Assembly (NCBI GenBank): GCA_965276955.1 | Contig: CBDIBP010000044.1 | Coordinates: 41,523 to 105,522 of the forward strand | Source of the DNA: JABDEZ01 sp965276955 | Lineage (GTDB): Bacteria; Bacteroidota; Bacteroidia; Chitinophagales; Chitinophagaceae | DNA length: 64,000 nucleotides | Reading direction: 5' to 3' | Part shown: one piece after another, positions 35,304-44,309 of the stretch | Layout: each line of letters opens with the position of its first letter | Numbering within the stretch: position 1 is the first letter of the stretch | Translations under genes and position numbers: made by a program | The notes under the pieces: generated by a model | What the model was told of the DNA's origin: nothing | What the model saw: only the letters and a program-made list of their open reading frames with translations | The model's database searches: none

Positions 35304-36371
35304 ATGAGATATAAATTTTTGATCCCGATCATATGCCTTGCCGTACTATCATCGTGCGGGCATGAAGAGAAAAAGGTAGCAGCAGCAAAGGCTGTACCCT
35401 ATAAGATGATGACACTTGCAACAGGGCATATCAGCAGTACGGTACAATTGCCGGGCGTGCTGGAAGCTTTTGAATTTGTGCAGCTATACCCAAAGCTCAG
35501 TGGCTTTGTAAAGGAGGTGCACGTAGACAGGGGCTCTGTGGTAAAAAAGGGACAATCGCTCATAAGACTTGAAGCGCCTGAGATAGAGGAACACGTAGCA
35601 GAAGCACGCCTGAAGTACACACAGGCCAATGCTATGTACATGACCAGCAAGGACCGCTACCAGCGCCTGCTGGAGACCAGCAAAACACCCGGTACCGTAG
35701 CGGCCTACGACCTGAGCGCAGCGCAAAGTAAAATGCAAGCCGATGCCGCTACTGCGCAAAGTGAACAGGCAGCATATAAAGCCCAGCAGGCTATGCAGGC
35801 CTACCTGTCTGTAAATGCCCCTTTTGATGGGGTGATAACAGAGCGTAATGTACACCCAGGCGCATTGGTAGGCCCCGGTACGCAAGGGGCAAAACCTATG
35901 CTGGTTCTGCAACAACAAAGCAAGCTACGCCTGGTCGTGAACATACCGGAGCAATACAGCGCACAAGTGAAAGAGGGGGACATGGTACACTTCAAAGTGA
36001 ATGCACTGCCAGGGCAGGATTTTAAGGGCACTGTATCGCGCTCATCCGGCAACCTGAGCAGCAATTTCAGGTCAGAGACCATTGAAGTAGATGTGCCGAA
36101 TACGGATAACACCTTTAAGCCTGGCATGTATGCAGAAGTAATACTACCGGTAGGTGGCAGTACAAATGCATACGTGGTTCCTAAGTCGGCTATAGTAACT
36201 ACTACCGAACACAAGTATGTGATAGTGAACAACGATGGAACGGCACATCTAATTGATGTGACCCAGGGCAACGAGCATACAGACAGCACCGAAGTATTTG
36301 GCAACCTGCATGCCGGCGATAACATTGTGACCAATGGCAGCTACCAGATAAAAGAAGGAGATAAACTGTAA
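35304..36371 (+). CDS. RND efflux periplasmic adaptor, lipoprotein
   Basis: A 355-residue membrane-fusion protein. MRYKFLIPIICLAVLSSCGHEE is a lipoprotein signal with SSC lipobox. Then come the lipoyl-like half motifs (VQLYPKLSGFVKEVHVDRGSVVKKGQSL; VNAPFDGVITERNVHPGALVG), the helical hairpin (HVAEARLKYTQANAMY through AYKAQQAM), and the barrel and membrane-proximal domains. It links the RND permease and TolC partner encoded just upstream. The order outer-membrane channel, permease, adaptor is the reverse of the more frequent adaptor-first order. Confidence 0.93.
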   Translation: MRYKFLIPIICLAVLSSCGHEEKKVAAAKAVPYKMMTLATGHISSTVQLPGVLEAFEFVQLYPKLSGFVKEVHVDRGSVVKKGQSLIRLEAPEIEEHVAEARLKYTQANAMYMTSKDRYQRLLETSKTPGTVAAYDLSAAQSKMQADAATAQSEQAAYKAQQAMQAYLSVNAPFDGVITERNVHPGALVGPGTQGAKPMLVLQQQSKLRLVVNIPEQYSAQVKEGDMVHFKVNALPGQDFKGTVSRSSGNLSSNFRSETIEVDVPNTDNTFKPGMYAEVILPVGGSTNAYVVPKSAIVTTTEHKYVIVNNDGTAHLIDVTQGNEHTDSTEVFGNLHAGDNIVTNGSYQIKEGDKL

Positions 36372-36391
36372 ATTTTTTTGAGGGTAGATAT

Positions 36392-36418
36392 AGGGCGGTG
36401 CTGTAGTGGCACCGCCCT
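36392..36418 (+). terminator. Stem-loop terminator of efflux operon
   Basis: A 10-bp GC-rich inverted repeat (36392-36401 and 36409-36418, 7-nt loop) lies 21 nt past the adaptor stop. The following T-run is weak on the plus strand. It sits between convergent genes. Confidence 0.6.
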
Positions 36419-36422
36419 TGCT

Positions 36423-36899
36423 TTAAACTATATTATTTATAACCCCTGTACAATATAGCCTGGCCTCTGCGGCACGCCGGGTAACAAGCCCTGGCATAAC
36501 GTGGCCGCCTGCATTTACCCACATATTAAAAGCTGCTGTTATGGTATTATTGTCAGCATGGCTCCTTATGTCTTTCAACAAAGAGGAAGACTGAAAATTG
36601 TGGAGGCCTTCATTGTATATAAAAGAACAGAGGGCATCGAACTGGTTTTGGTTCAATGCGGGCAGGTTTTGAGCCAACCAGGGTTGGATATTGGTATTTA
36701 CATAAGCTTGTATATAACTACTGGCTTGCGCTTTGGTGACCGGTGCATCAGCCATGGTCACTTTTTTACCATTAGGATATATGGTGGTGCCGTAACCAAT
36801 GGTATAAGGTTCTCCACCGCTTGCAGGGTCAGGATATGGGTTGGCGCTAAACCCCTCGAAAGTGCATATAAATGATACGCCATTAGCAGATATGTTCAT
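36423..36899 (-). CDS. GH24 (T4-type) lysozyme
   Basis: A 158-residue lysozyme that cleaves the glycan of peptidoglycan. The catalytic pattern of family 24 is clear: E15 in CTFEGF, D24 in PYPDPASGG, and T33 in EPYTIGYGTT; the C-terminal ALCSFIYNEG and VTRRAAEARLY blocks also fit. There is no signal peptide, as in phage endolysins that need a holin. It lies 5 kb left of the phage-tail-like cluster on the opposite strand. It could be that element's lysis enzyme, an old phage remnant, or a host autolysin. Confidence 0.9.
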   Translation of the reverse strand: MNISANGVSFICTFEGFSANPYPDPASGGEPYTIGYGTTIYPNGKKVTMADAPVTKAQASSYIQAYVNTNIQPWLAQNLPALNQNQFDALCSFIYNEGLHNFQSSSLLKDIRSHADNNTITAAFNMWVNAGGHVMPGLVTRRAAEARLYCTGVINNIV

Positions 36900-37081
36900 G
36901 TCGGTATTTTGATTTGCTGGCGCAACTTAAAGACAATATTTGGCATATTAATATAAATGTGGATAAGTATATGGTAATACTTTCTGTAAGAAATATAGCA
37001 GTTACCTATACGGCAATATCTGCAACCCGTTCACATTGTCATGCAATGGTCACAATGATAGATGACAATGGCAAAACTCCC

Positions 37082-37089
37082 TAACTTTG
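37082..37089 (+). promoter_or_regulatory. -7 element abutting AraC GTG start
   Basis: TAACTTTG (TAnnTTTG) ends four nucleotides before the GTG at 37094, again indicating a leaderless message and supporting that start. Confidence 0.55.
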
Positions 37090-37093
37090 CGGC

Positions 37094-37951
37094 GTGCCAG
37101 CAACTATACGATCTGTGAATAACCGCAATGCCCAGCCCCTGCAAAGGTTTTTGGGTGAAAATGCGGGTATACTGAATACTGCCCAGGTGGAGGTAAGCCG
37201 CTATGTGCAGGTGCAGGTAATGGAAGTATCGTTTGCTGAGGTGCAGGAAGAAAGGGCTTGTTTGTATCTTTTCCCTATAGATACGGGCAAGTATTGCCTG
37301 CAACTGCTATACCTGCGGCAGAACGAACAGGCGGCCAACATAGCCGTGGTATACAACATTACCTACCTGCCTGAATACTTTGACCAATACGATACCGATG
37401 TACTGATGGCCAACAGGCCATTCCGTTTCGACCAGTCTACGGAACAAGTATTTACCATTTGCAGCCAGGCGCAAGCGCTGCTGGAACAGCTATACGTAAA
37501 AGAGGCGCACAACCCGTTTGTACAGTCGCTGCAACTTGGTGAGGTGACCACACAACTACTGCGCCGTGCGTTGCAGTGCATTACTGTACCATTCACTACC
37601 TGCCAGGTACCTGCTTGCCGCTTCCTGGCCATAGACAGTGAGCGCGAGAAAATATACGAGGCCCAAACCTATATAGAAGAACACCTGACGGAACTATTTA
37701 CCATAAAAGAACTGAGCCGGAAGGTAGCAATGAACGAATGCTACCTGAAAAAAGGATTTAAAACTCTGGTAGGTAAGACCATACACGACTACCAGCAGCA
37801 CCTGCGCATAGACAAAGCCAAGCAGCTGCTGCAACAAGACGGCCAGTCTGTGACCGATGTGGCAGTAACACTGGGCTACAGTAGTATATCGCACTTCAGC
37901 ACCGCCTTTAAGAAAGCCACAGGTATGAAGCCTTGTGAGTTGCTGCGGTAG
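37094..37951 (+). CDS. AraC-family transcriptional regulator
   Basis: A 285-residue regulator with a GTG start supported by the -7 element before it. Residues 1-180 form an unrecognised sensing domain. The last 100 carry the two helix-turn-helix motifs (TIKELSRKVAMNECYLKKGFKTLVG; VTDVAVTLGYSSISHFSTAFKKATG). Neither neighbour shares its strand (lysozyme diverges, flippase converges), so its targets are unknown. Confidence 0.92.
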   Translation: MPATIRSVNNRNAQPLQRFLGENAGILNTAQVEVSRYVQVQVMEVSFAEVQEERACLYLFPIDTGKYCLQLLYLRQNEQAANIAVVYNITYLPEYFDQYDTDVLMANRPFRFDQSTEQVFTICSQAQALLEQLYVKEAHNPFVQSLQLGEVTTQLLRRALQCITVPFTTCQVPACRFLAIDSEREKIYEAQTYIEEHLTELFTIKELSRKVAMNECYLKKGFKTLVGKTIHDYQQHLRIDKAKQLLQQDGQSVTDVAVTLGYSSISHFSTAFKKATGMKPCELLR

Positions 37952-37955
37952 TAAA

Positions 37956-39473
37956 TTACCCCTTTACATACTTGCCGATGAATGGCAAGCCCTTCAATTC
38001 TTTTTGCTCTGCGGAGAATACTAACCTTAAGAATAGGAACATGCATACCGTGGCGCTGGCCATGCGGATGATGATATTAGGCGAAAGCCTGCACACGCCC
38101 TGCTGCACGAAAAAGAGCACAAGCATTACTGTAAGGTAGGCCAGTAGCTTTTTAGGATTGTACGGCACCGGGAAATATTTTTGCCCTATAAAGTAAGACA
38201 GCACCATCATGCAACCATAGGCGGCAAATGTGGCCCAGGCGCAGGCATACATGCCGTATACCGGGATGAACGTAAAGTTGATGAACAGGGTAAGCACAGC
38301 GCCTACTAAAGTGATGATCATACCCCAGTACATACGGTCGGTTATCTTGTACCACACACTAAGGTTGTAATAGATGCCCAGGCACACATTGGCACTGAGC
38401 AAAATAGGCACCACACCTGCGCCACTGCGGTAAGAAGAGCCAAGGATAAGGAAACGCTCCCACACATCTATATACAACGACGTGAACAGAAAGGCAACAC
38501 AGAGCACTATTACGAACCACTTCATGACCCGTGCATAGGTCTTGGGTGCGTTGCGGTCTGCGCTCTGGTTAAAGAAGAATGGTTCTGCACTCATACGGAA
38601 TGCCTGTATGAACAGCGTAATGAAGATGGCCAGCTTGTACTGTGCAGAATAGATACCCACAGCTATTTTGCCTTGTTCAATAGTGCCGTGGTGCAGGCGA
38701 TCGAGCATGATACGATCGAGGGTCTCGTTTATCATACCACCCAGGCCAGCCACTAGCATGGGCGCACTGTACCACATCACTTTTTTCCATATGGCCCTAT
38801 CGAACCGGAAACGATAGGCACCCCACTCCCCTGCCAGCAGCAGGAAGGTGACCAGGCTTTGCCCCATAAGAGCCAGCAGCAGGAAACCGGTGCTATTGTA
38901 CTGCGAGTACCACACCGCATATGCGCTGGCAGGGTGCTGTGCCACATACATGGGGCTATATGCAATGAAGAACACGGTAAGAAAAATATTGACCACTATA
39001 CCCGCCAGCTTGGTAAAGGCATACTTGCGCGGGCGCTCCTCTTGCCGCAGGCGGGCAAAGGGTATAGCGCTAAGGGTATCTATACTTACCACCAGTACAC
39101 ACCAGGTGATATATTCAGTATGCCCGCCCAGGTGCAGATACTCTGCAATAGGCCCACGTGCAAAAATGAATGCCGCACTGAGTAACAGGGTACTCACTAA
39201 AAGTGAAGTAAAAGTGGTCTGGAAGAGTTTTTTCTGATCGGTACCGGAGGAGGAGAAGCGGAAGTAAGCCGTTTCCATACCATAAGTGTACACCACATTA
39301 ACAAAAGATAAGCCGGCCATGAGCACACTAAAGTCGCCATAGTCGCCCTGCCCCTTTGGGGAGTTGAGCAGGTAGGTAACGATAGGGGTTAGCAGGTAAT
39401 TGAGCAGGCGGGCCCCAATATTGCTGAGGCCATACCATGCTGTTTGTCCTGCCAGTTTCTTTAATGAGGCCAA
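37956..39473 (-). CDS. Polysaccharide/oligosaccharide flippase (Wzx-like)
   Basis: A 505-residue membrane protein of the MOP superfamily with about 12-14 transmembrane helices. It opens ASLKKLAGQTAWYGLSNIGARLLNYLLTPIV, the usual start of O-antigen or capsule flippases. The start is a TTG at 39473 because no ATG or GTG precedes that conserved N-terminus. Such proteins move lipid-linked sugars across the inner membrane for surface polysaccharides. No glycosyltransferases adjoin it. Confidence 0.9.
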   Translation of the reverse strand: MASLKKLAGQTAWYGLSNIGARLLNYLLTPIVTYLLNSPKGQGDYGDFSVLMAGLSFVNVVYTYGMETAYFRFSSSGTDQKKLFQTTFTSLLVSTLLLSAAFIFARGPIAEYLHLGGHTEYITWCVLVVSIDTLSAIPFARLRQEERPRKYAFTKLAGIVVNIFLTVFFIAYSPMYVAQHPASAYAVWYSQYNSTGFLLLALMGQSLVTFLLLAGEWGAYRFRFDRAIWKKVMWYSAPMLVAGLGGMINETLDRIMLDRLHHGTIEQGKIAVGIYSAQYKLAIFITLFIQAFRMSAEPFFFNQSADRNAPKTYARVMKWFVIVLCVAFLFTSLYIDVWERFLILGSSYRSGAGVVPILLSANVCLGIYYNLSVWYKITDRMYWGMIITLVGAVLTLFINFTFIPVYGMYACAWATFAAYGCMMVLSYFIGQKYFPVPYNPKKLLAYLTVMLVLFFVQQGVCRLSPNIIIRMASATVCMFLFLRLVFSAEQKELKGLPFIGKYVKG

Positions 39474-39481
39474 AATAAAAT

Positions 39482-39512
39482 AGTCGTAAGTCTAAAGTCG
39501 TAAGTCTAAAGT
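39482..39512. repeat. Short tandem repeat (heptamer-based)
   Basis: Two perfect copies of a 14-bp unit (AGTCGTAAGTCTAA, 39482-39495 and 39496-39509) are followed by a partial third. Each 14-mer is itself two related heptamers (AAGTCGT and AAGTCTA). It lies in the gap upstream of the flippase start. Confidence 0.8.
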
Positions 39513-39575
39513 TGCGGGTATTGCTCCATCACAATCCTTCCTACTACCGCATTGTCACATTATTTAAAAACCGCC

Positions 39576-40613
39576 TTATTCAATTATCCAGGTCTCGTTA
39601 CCTTTCAGCAGGGCATCCAGGTTGCCTCGGCCTTTGCGGGCCAGTGCTTCTTCCATCTGCAGCTCCATCTCTTCTTCATAAGTAGCACGGTCCGTAGCAT
39701 AGAACACGCCAAATGGGCGCGGGAAGTGGCCGGGTGTAGCCGGGTTATCGAAAAAGCGGGTAAGTATCTGTGCTTTGTAAAAGTCGTGGTCATCGTGTAT
39801 CCACAGGTCGCTGGCACTGTGGCCATCGTTCAGGTCTACCAGCTGTGGTTTATAACCATCCAGTTTTATGCCCTTGTCCTTATTGGCACCAAAAATCATG
39901 GGTTGCCCTTGCTCCAGTATCAAGGTCTCTTCAGCCTTGCTGCCTTTGTCTGTAAATACTTCGAATGCGCCATCGTTAAATATGTTGCAGTTCTGATATA
40001 TCTCCAGTAGCGATGTGCCATGGTGGTCATTGGCGCGGTGCAGCATTTGCTGCAGGTGCTTAGGGTCGCGGTCCATGCTGCGGGCAATGAAGGTAGCATC
40101 GGCACCCAGCGCCAGCGCCAGCGGATTGAACGGGTGGTCTATACTACCCATGGGGGTACTTTTGGTCACCTTGTTCTCTTCGCTGGTAGGGCTATATTGG
40201 CCCTTGGTAAGGCCATATATCTGGTTGTTGAACAACAGGATGTTCACATTAAAATTTCTGCGCAGCAGGTGTATGGTGTGGTTGCCACCAATGCTCAGGC
40301 CATCGCCATCGCCGGTCACTATCCATACACTTAGCTCAGGCCGTGTGGCCTTCAGGCCGCTGGCTATAGCTGTGGCACGGCCATGTATGCTGTGCATGCC
40401 ATAGGTATTCATATAGTACGGGAAGCGCGAACTGCAACCTATACCTGATATAATAACAATATTTTCCCTGGGTATGCCGGTTTGCGGCAATATGGTCTGT
40501 ACTTGTTTTAAAATAGAATAGTCGCCACAGCCGGGGCACCAGCGCACTTCCTGGTCGGTGGCAAAATCTTTGGCCGTAAGGGCAGGGCCCTGCGGGGTTA
40601 TCACATCGCTCAT
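39576..40613 (-). CDS. 2-oxoacid:ferredoxin oxidoreductase, beta subunit
   Basis: A 345-residue thiamine-diphosphate subunit of the KorB/PorB type. It has the RWCPGCGDYSIL cysteine motif (about 25-36), IISGIGCSSRFPYYMNTYG, and the TPP-binding GDGDGLSIGGNH...NNQIYGLTKGQYSPTS. With an alpha subunit it would oxidise 2-oxoglutarate or pyruvate to the acyl-CoA and reduce ferredoxin. The alpha gene, normally adjacent, is not here. The ATG at 40613 is chosen over a TTG two codons earlier. Confidence 0.94.
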   Translation of the reverse strand: MSDVITPQGPALTAKDFATDQEVRWCPGCGDYSILKQVQTILPQTGIPRENIVIISGIGCSSRFPYYMNTYGMHSIHGRATAIASGLKATRPELSVWIVTGDGDGLSIGGNHTIHLLRRNFNVNILLFNNQIYGLTKGQYSPTSEENKVTKSTPMGSIDHPFNPLALALGADATFIARSMDRDPKHLQQMLHRANDHHGTSLLEIYQNCNIFNDGAFEVFTDKGSKAEETLILEQGQPMIFGANKDKGIKLDGYKPQLVDLNDGHSASDLWIHDDHDFYKAQILTRFFDNPATPGHFPRPFGVFYATDRATYEEEMELQMEEALARKGRGNLDALLKGNETWIIE

Positions 40614-40674
40614 GATCAATAAAATAGTAACGTAAAGTTACGCTATTGGGCGGATATTGTATGATAACGGGTTG

Positions 40675-41592
40675 TCAAAGTATTTTTAAGAAGTCAGTTA
40701 TCTTACGGCTCAGCTTTTGCGCGCCAATGTCGTTCAGGTGGTCAGCATCGCAGAGGTCCGCATTTTCGAACGACAGATCGGTTAGTAAATTGTAATATGC
40801 AACATTATTATATTGCTTTGCCAGGGCTGATACCGTTGCAATGGTGGTATCCATCTGCACTGGATCGACAAGGGCCAGGTAAGTACTGCTAACGGGCGAT
40901 GTATACAAGAGCACTTTTATATGGTGTGCTTTAGCATAGTTGAGAATGGCGATCAGGTCGGCCTTGTTGGGGTCGAAGTTCTCTGCTTTGCTGTTCTGGG
41001 TATGCCGCTTTAGGGCCAGCACGGCTGTGATCGCCAGGTCTTGCCTGCGGGAAGAAGGATAATCGGTAGCCCAGCCCAGGGGTGTAGTGATAATAGATGA
41101 ACGGTGCCTGAGGTAATATTGCCTGATGCGGGCAAGGGTGGTGCTGAACGGGAATGACAACACCTCGCTATGGTCATCTATGTTTCGGTTGAAGGTAGAG
41201 ATGCTGTAATAGATGTTGTAGTTCTTTACCCGCCATTTTTCAGAGCTGTTCTCCAGCCGCACAAAAAAGCTGGTATAGTCTATGGGCAGAACAATGTACT
41301 TAAGGCTATCCCACCTGCCATCGTACTTCTTTAGTATAGCAAGGTCGAAATTGAGCGATTGTGTGAAATTGGCAGCATTGAATGTGCCGGGCAACATATA
41401 GGCAGGATCGAGCCCATAGTAGGCATGAGAGCTGCCCAGGATAAGTGTAGTAATGCGGCACGAATTACTATTGAGGTACCGGCGTTTTATTTTATAGTCA
41501 TTGGGTTTGTGACGCACTAACAATTCGGCAGTAATACCCAGCAAGACGAACGAAAATAAAAAAAGAATAAGACTGCCGGTGAACCGTTTCAT
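40675..41592 (-). CDS. SGNH/GDSL-like membrane-anchored protein
   Basis: A 305-residue protein with an N-terminal signal anchor (GSLILFLFSFVLLGITAELLV) and an extracytoplasmic SGNH-like domain. The nucleophile block is LILGSSHAYYGLDP (about 51-64) and the final block is CDADHLNDIGAQ (about 284-295), giving a Ser...Asp-x-x-His layout; such proteins act in O-acetyl or other acyl transfer or removal on surface glycans. It lies just left of, and divergent from, the tail-like cluster, though nothing shows that they work together. Confidence 0.75.
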   Translation of the reverse strand: MKRFTGSLILFLFSFVLLGITAELLVRHKPNDYKIKRRYLNSNSCRITTLILGSSHAYYGLDPAYMLPGTFNAANFTQSLNFDLAILKKYDGRWDSLKYIVLPIDYTSFFVRLENSSEKWRVKNYNIYYSISTFNRNIDDHSEVLSFPFSTTLARIRQYYLRHRSSIITTPLGWATDYPSSRRQDLAITAVLALKRHTQNSKAENFDPNKADLIAILNYAKAHHIKVLLYTSPVSSTYLALVDPVQMDTTIATVSALAKQYNNVAYYNLLTDLSFENADLCDADHLNDIGAQKLSRKITDFLKIL

Positions 41593-41893
41593 GTGTGAGT
41601 GTGAAAATACGAAAATGGTGATCTGTAAACGCTGTCGAGCTATGGCAGAATTACCATTTTAGTAGTGTAATGCAAAGTAAGTAGCTTCCTTTTGTATTGT
41701 GCCGCCAAACACCTGAATTAAAAATACAATAGACCGTCCCACAAACACTTTCCACGGGCAGAAAAAAGTATGGCACTTAAGTTAGTGTGGTACGCCACCT
41801 AAGCAGCGGTGGTAGCATGCTTATCGCGTTTTGTACGTACCAAAAGGCGCCACATCTTTGTGTCAGAAATAACGGTTTACCTCCCTATCCCCT
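41593..41893. other. 301-bp divergent gap before tail-like cluster
   Basis: No gene is seen. The right end holds the candidate cluster promoter and a palindrome overlapping it (listed separately). A second short inverted repeat (CCACC/GGTGG) lies at about 41797-41814. Confidence 0.55.
41829..41860 (+). promoter_or_regulatory. Candidate promoter and operator of tail-like cluster
   Basis: A TTTTG at 41829-41833 (-33) and CATCTTTG at 41853-41860 (7 of 8 to TAnnTTTG counting only fixed bases loosely) are 19 bp apart, a good Bacteroidota spacing, and lie 33 nt before the first cluster gene. The -33 box is inside an imperfect palindrome centred on TACGTA (about 41826-41850, TTTTG...CAAAA arms), which could be a repressor site. 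Confidence 0.45.
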
Positions 41894-42895
41894 ATGACAG
41901 ACCAGTTTAAAAAGATCGAGAAAGAATATGTTCTTTCAGACAGCTCGGTGAACGAATACGGTTTTCGTTTACTGACCGATGGCTATCAATTGCCAGAGTT
42001 CCAGAAAAACCCGATAGGGTACTATATGCACCAGCGCGATAAAGGTGTGGCGCTGAAATGGGAAGACCTGAAAATAGACGGCGACCGTGTATGGGGCAAG
42101 CCCGTGATAAACCTAAGCAACGAACGCGGTGCGCAAACCTGTGCCGAAGTAGAGAATGGTTTTTTGAACGCGGCGTCGGTAGGGCACATAGTAGTGCTGG
42201 ACTACAGCACCGAACCCGAGTTGATGATGCCCGGCCAAACAGGCCCGACCATAACCAAGTGGTACAATAAAGAGTGTAGCCTGGTAGATATACCCGGTAA
42301 TACAAACTCCCTTACCCGCCTGTATGACGAGCAGGAAAATGAGATAAACCTGGCCGACCTTACAGTGCAAAAGCCGATACTTAATAACCTGCATATCAAC
42401 CTTGCGCTGGAGCTGAACAAAGCCCTGGACCTGAGTGCAGATGCTGATGGTGCCACCATGATAGCAGCCATAAAAGATATGGCCGCGCGTATAGCCACCA
42501 CCAAAGACCTGCAACTGGAAAATACCACACTGCGCAGCAGCAATGATGCACTGCTGGCACACATGGACCAACTGCTGATAGCTAATGCAAAACACGAAGT
42601 AACAGACCTGCTGGACCGCGCGCTGGAATATGGTAAAATAACTGTACTGCTGAAAGAAAGACTACAAGTGGATTATGCCGGCAAACCCACCGAACTGAAA
42701 AGCCTGCTGAGCGCCATGCCTGCCTACCGCAGTATAGCAGACCACCTGAAACAGACCGCACAGAACAACCCTTCACAACAATGGACATGGGACGACTTTG
42801 AGACTAAGGACCCCACCGGCAACAAACTGAAAGAACTAAAAGCCGACAACCCGGAGCGATACCAGCAGATATTTAAAGAAAAATTCGCAGGGTAG
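41894..42895 (+). CDS. Prohead protease fused to scaffold-like domain
   Basis: A 333-residue protein at the head of the tail-like cluster. Residues 1-150 fit the phage prohead (HK97/S78-type) serine protease: PIGYYMHQRDKGVALKWEDLK supplies the likely catalytic His46, LNAASVGHIVVLD the likely Ser95, and ECSLVDIPGNTNSL the conserved strand after it. Residues about 160-333 are a helical, charged scaffold-like region, as in protease-scaffold fusions of head assembly. In a phage this matures the procapsid; here no portal or terminase precedes it. Only the family resemblance is seen; activity is inferred. Confidence 0.8.
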   Translation: MTDQFKKIEKEYVLSDSSVNEYGFRLLTDGYQLPEFQKNPIGYYMHQRDKGVALKWEDLKIDGDRVWGKPVINLSNERGAQTCAEVENGFLNAASVGHIVVLDYSTEPELMMPGQTGPTITKWYNKECSLVDIPGNTNSLTRLYDEQENEINLADLTVQKPILNNLHINLALELNKALDLSADADGATMIAAIKDMAARIATTKDLQLENTTLRSSNDALLAHMDQLLIANAKHEVTDLLDRALEYGKITVLLKERLQVDYAGKPTELKSLLSAMPAYRSIADHLKQTAQNNPSQQWTWDDFETKDPTGNKLKELKADNPERYQQIFKEKFAG

Positions 42896-42999
42896 AAAGT
42901 AGCCCTTTTAAAAAGTAGTAAGCTGCGGGGATCATAACTCTTCCTCTCTTTATCGCAGCAGTAATAATAGCATTATCCTAAAACCCCTAATAAACCCTT

Positions 43000-43908
43000 A
43001 TGGCAATTCAAAGAGAAATATGGGAAGACCATATAGAGGGAAACCTCTTTAAGAACAACGAATTTTTGCTGGCCAGTACCGATGCCAGCCAGTTCGTACT
43101 GCAAGGCAAAGTAGTGCACATACCGCAGGCAGGTGCATTGCCCACTGTAACAAAGGACCGCTCTTCGCTACCGGCAACCGTGACGCAGCGTGCTGATGTG
43201 GACATTACATATCCGCTGAACGAGTTTACCACAGACCCCATACTGATACCCAATGCGGACACTATGGAGCTGAGCTATGACAAGCGTGAAAGCGTACTGA
43301 GCGAACACGAAGCAGCACTGCGCCAGGTAACTGCAGACAGCGTACTTATAGACTGGGCGCCGGCAACGAGCATAATAAGCACTACAGGTGCAGCCGTAGC
43401 CTCGCACCTTACAGGCACTACCGGCAACCGTAAAAAATTCAGCACTGCCGACCTGAAAAACGCTATGCTGACGCTGAACAAACAGAACATACCGCTGGAA
43501 GACCGTTTTGCACTGCTGAGCGCGGATATGTACCAACAACTGACCGACGAACTTACGGATACATTGTATCGCGATTTCAGTCAGACATTTGATGCGAAGA
43601 ATGGTATACTGGGTAAGCTGTATGGTTTTAACATCATGATGCGCAGCAGCGTGGTCACCTACACCAACGACAGCACACCGGTGGTAAATGTATATGGCGC
43701 TGCGCCTGCAGCAACTGATAACGATGCCGTACTCTGCTGGCAAAAAAATGCGGTAGAGCGGGCGCTGGGCGATGTAGTATTTTACGAGCGCGTAGGCGAC
43801 CCTACCTACTATGGCGATGTATACAGCGTGCTGGTGCGCATGGGCGCACGCAAACGCCGCAGCGATGAGAAAGGTATTGTGGCCATACTGCAGGCAGCAA
43901 GTGCATAA
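43000..43908 (+). CDS. Major capsid protein (HK97-like)
   Basis: A 302-residue protein in the position and of the size of a phage major head subunit, right after the prohead protease. It begins MAIQREIWEDHIEGNLFKNN and contains an E-loop-like segment (VVHIPQAGALPTVTKDRSSLP) and the peripheral and axial domain blocks typical of HK97-fold coats (DRFALLSADMYQQLTDEL; LGKLYGFNIMMRSS; GDVVFYERVGDPTYYGDVYSVLVRMGARKRR). I assign it from position and overall pattern, so the fold should be confirmed. Its presence with the tail genes is the main oddity of the cluster. Confidence 0.75.
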   Translation: MAIQREIWEDHIEGNLFKNNEFLLASTDASQFVLQGKVVHIPQAGALPTVTKDRSSLPATVTQRADVDITYPLNEFTTDPILIPNADTMELSYDKRESVLSEHEAALRQVTADSVLIDWAPATSIISTTGAAVASHLTGTTGNRKKFSTADLKNAMLTLNKQNIPLEDRFALLSADMYQQLTDELTDTLYRDFSQTFDAKNGILGKLYGFNIMMRSSVVTYTNDSTPVVNVYGAAPAATDNDAVLCWQKNAVERALGDVVFYERVGDPTYYGDVYSVLVRMGARKRRSDEKGIVAILQAASA

Positions 43909-43925
43909 GCATACTAATCTATACG

Positions 43926-43939
43926 GGCCCGTGCGGGCC
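43926..43939 (+). other. Small GC-rich hairpin after capsid gene
   Basis: GGCCC (43926-43930) and GGGCC (43935-43939) pair around GTGC, 18 nt after the capsid stop. It is one of several stem-loops in the gaps of the cluster and could limit read-through. Confidence 0.45.
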
Positions 43940-44021
43940 ATATATCTATAAGCAGTGAAACATACCCTATTCACGAGCCTGTAACTACAGGTACCTTAAA
44001 TGCCCGCCGGGCCCCTCTTTT

Positions 44022-44285
44022 ATGGCCGAGATAAAAATATGGATACTGATAGTTGTGGTGAGCTCACTGGCCGCTGTACTGGGCTTTGGTATAAAGGTAG
44101 TAACACACGAAGTGATAAAACGCCTGGATGCCATAGTGAACGAACTGAAACAACTGACCCGGGAGACCACCGTGCAGCAGCAACAGATAAAACGCCTGCA
44201 AGACCAGGCCACCATCATCAACCAGCGCCTGCACGAGCATGGTGCACGCATCCACATACTGGAGTCGAAACTGATCAAGAACTAA
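44022..44285 (+). CDS. Small membrane-anchored coiled-coil protein
   Basis: An 87-residue protein. Residues 4-26 are a transmembrane helix (IKIWILIVVVSSLAAVLGFGIKV); the rest is a long coiled coil with heptads (DAIVNELKQLTRETTVQQQQIKRLQDQ). No lipobox and no second helix are present. It could be a holin-like or spanin-like lysis factor, or a particle-to-membrane anchor; nothing decides between these. Confidence 0.6.
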   Translation: MAEIKIWILIVVVSSLAAVLGFGIKVVTHEVIKRLDAIVNELKQLTRETTVQQQQIKRLQDQATIINQRLHEHGARIHILESKLIKN

Positions 44286-44309
44286 TTGAACCTTAAACCC
44301 CTATCCCTT

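Noticed and set aside
39474..39575. CRISPR array
   Set aside because: The 14-bp direct repeats are in tandem without spacers.
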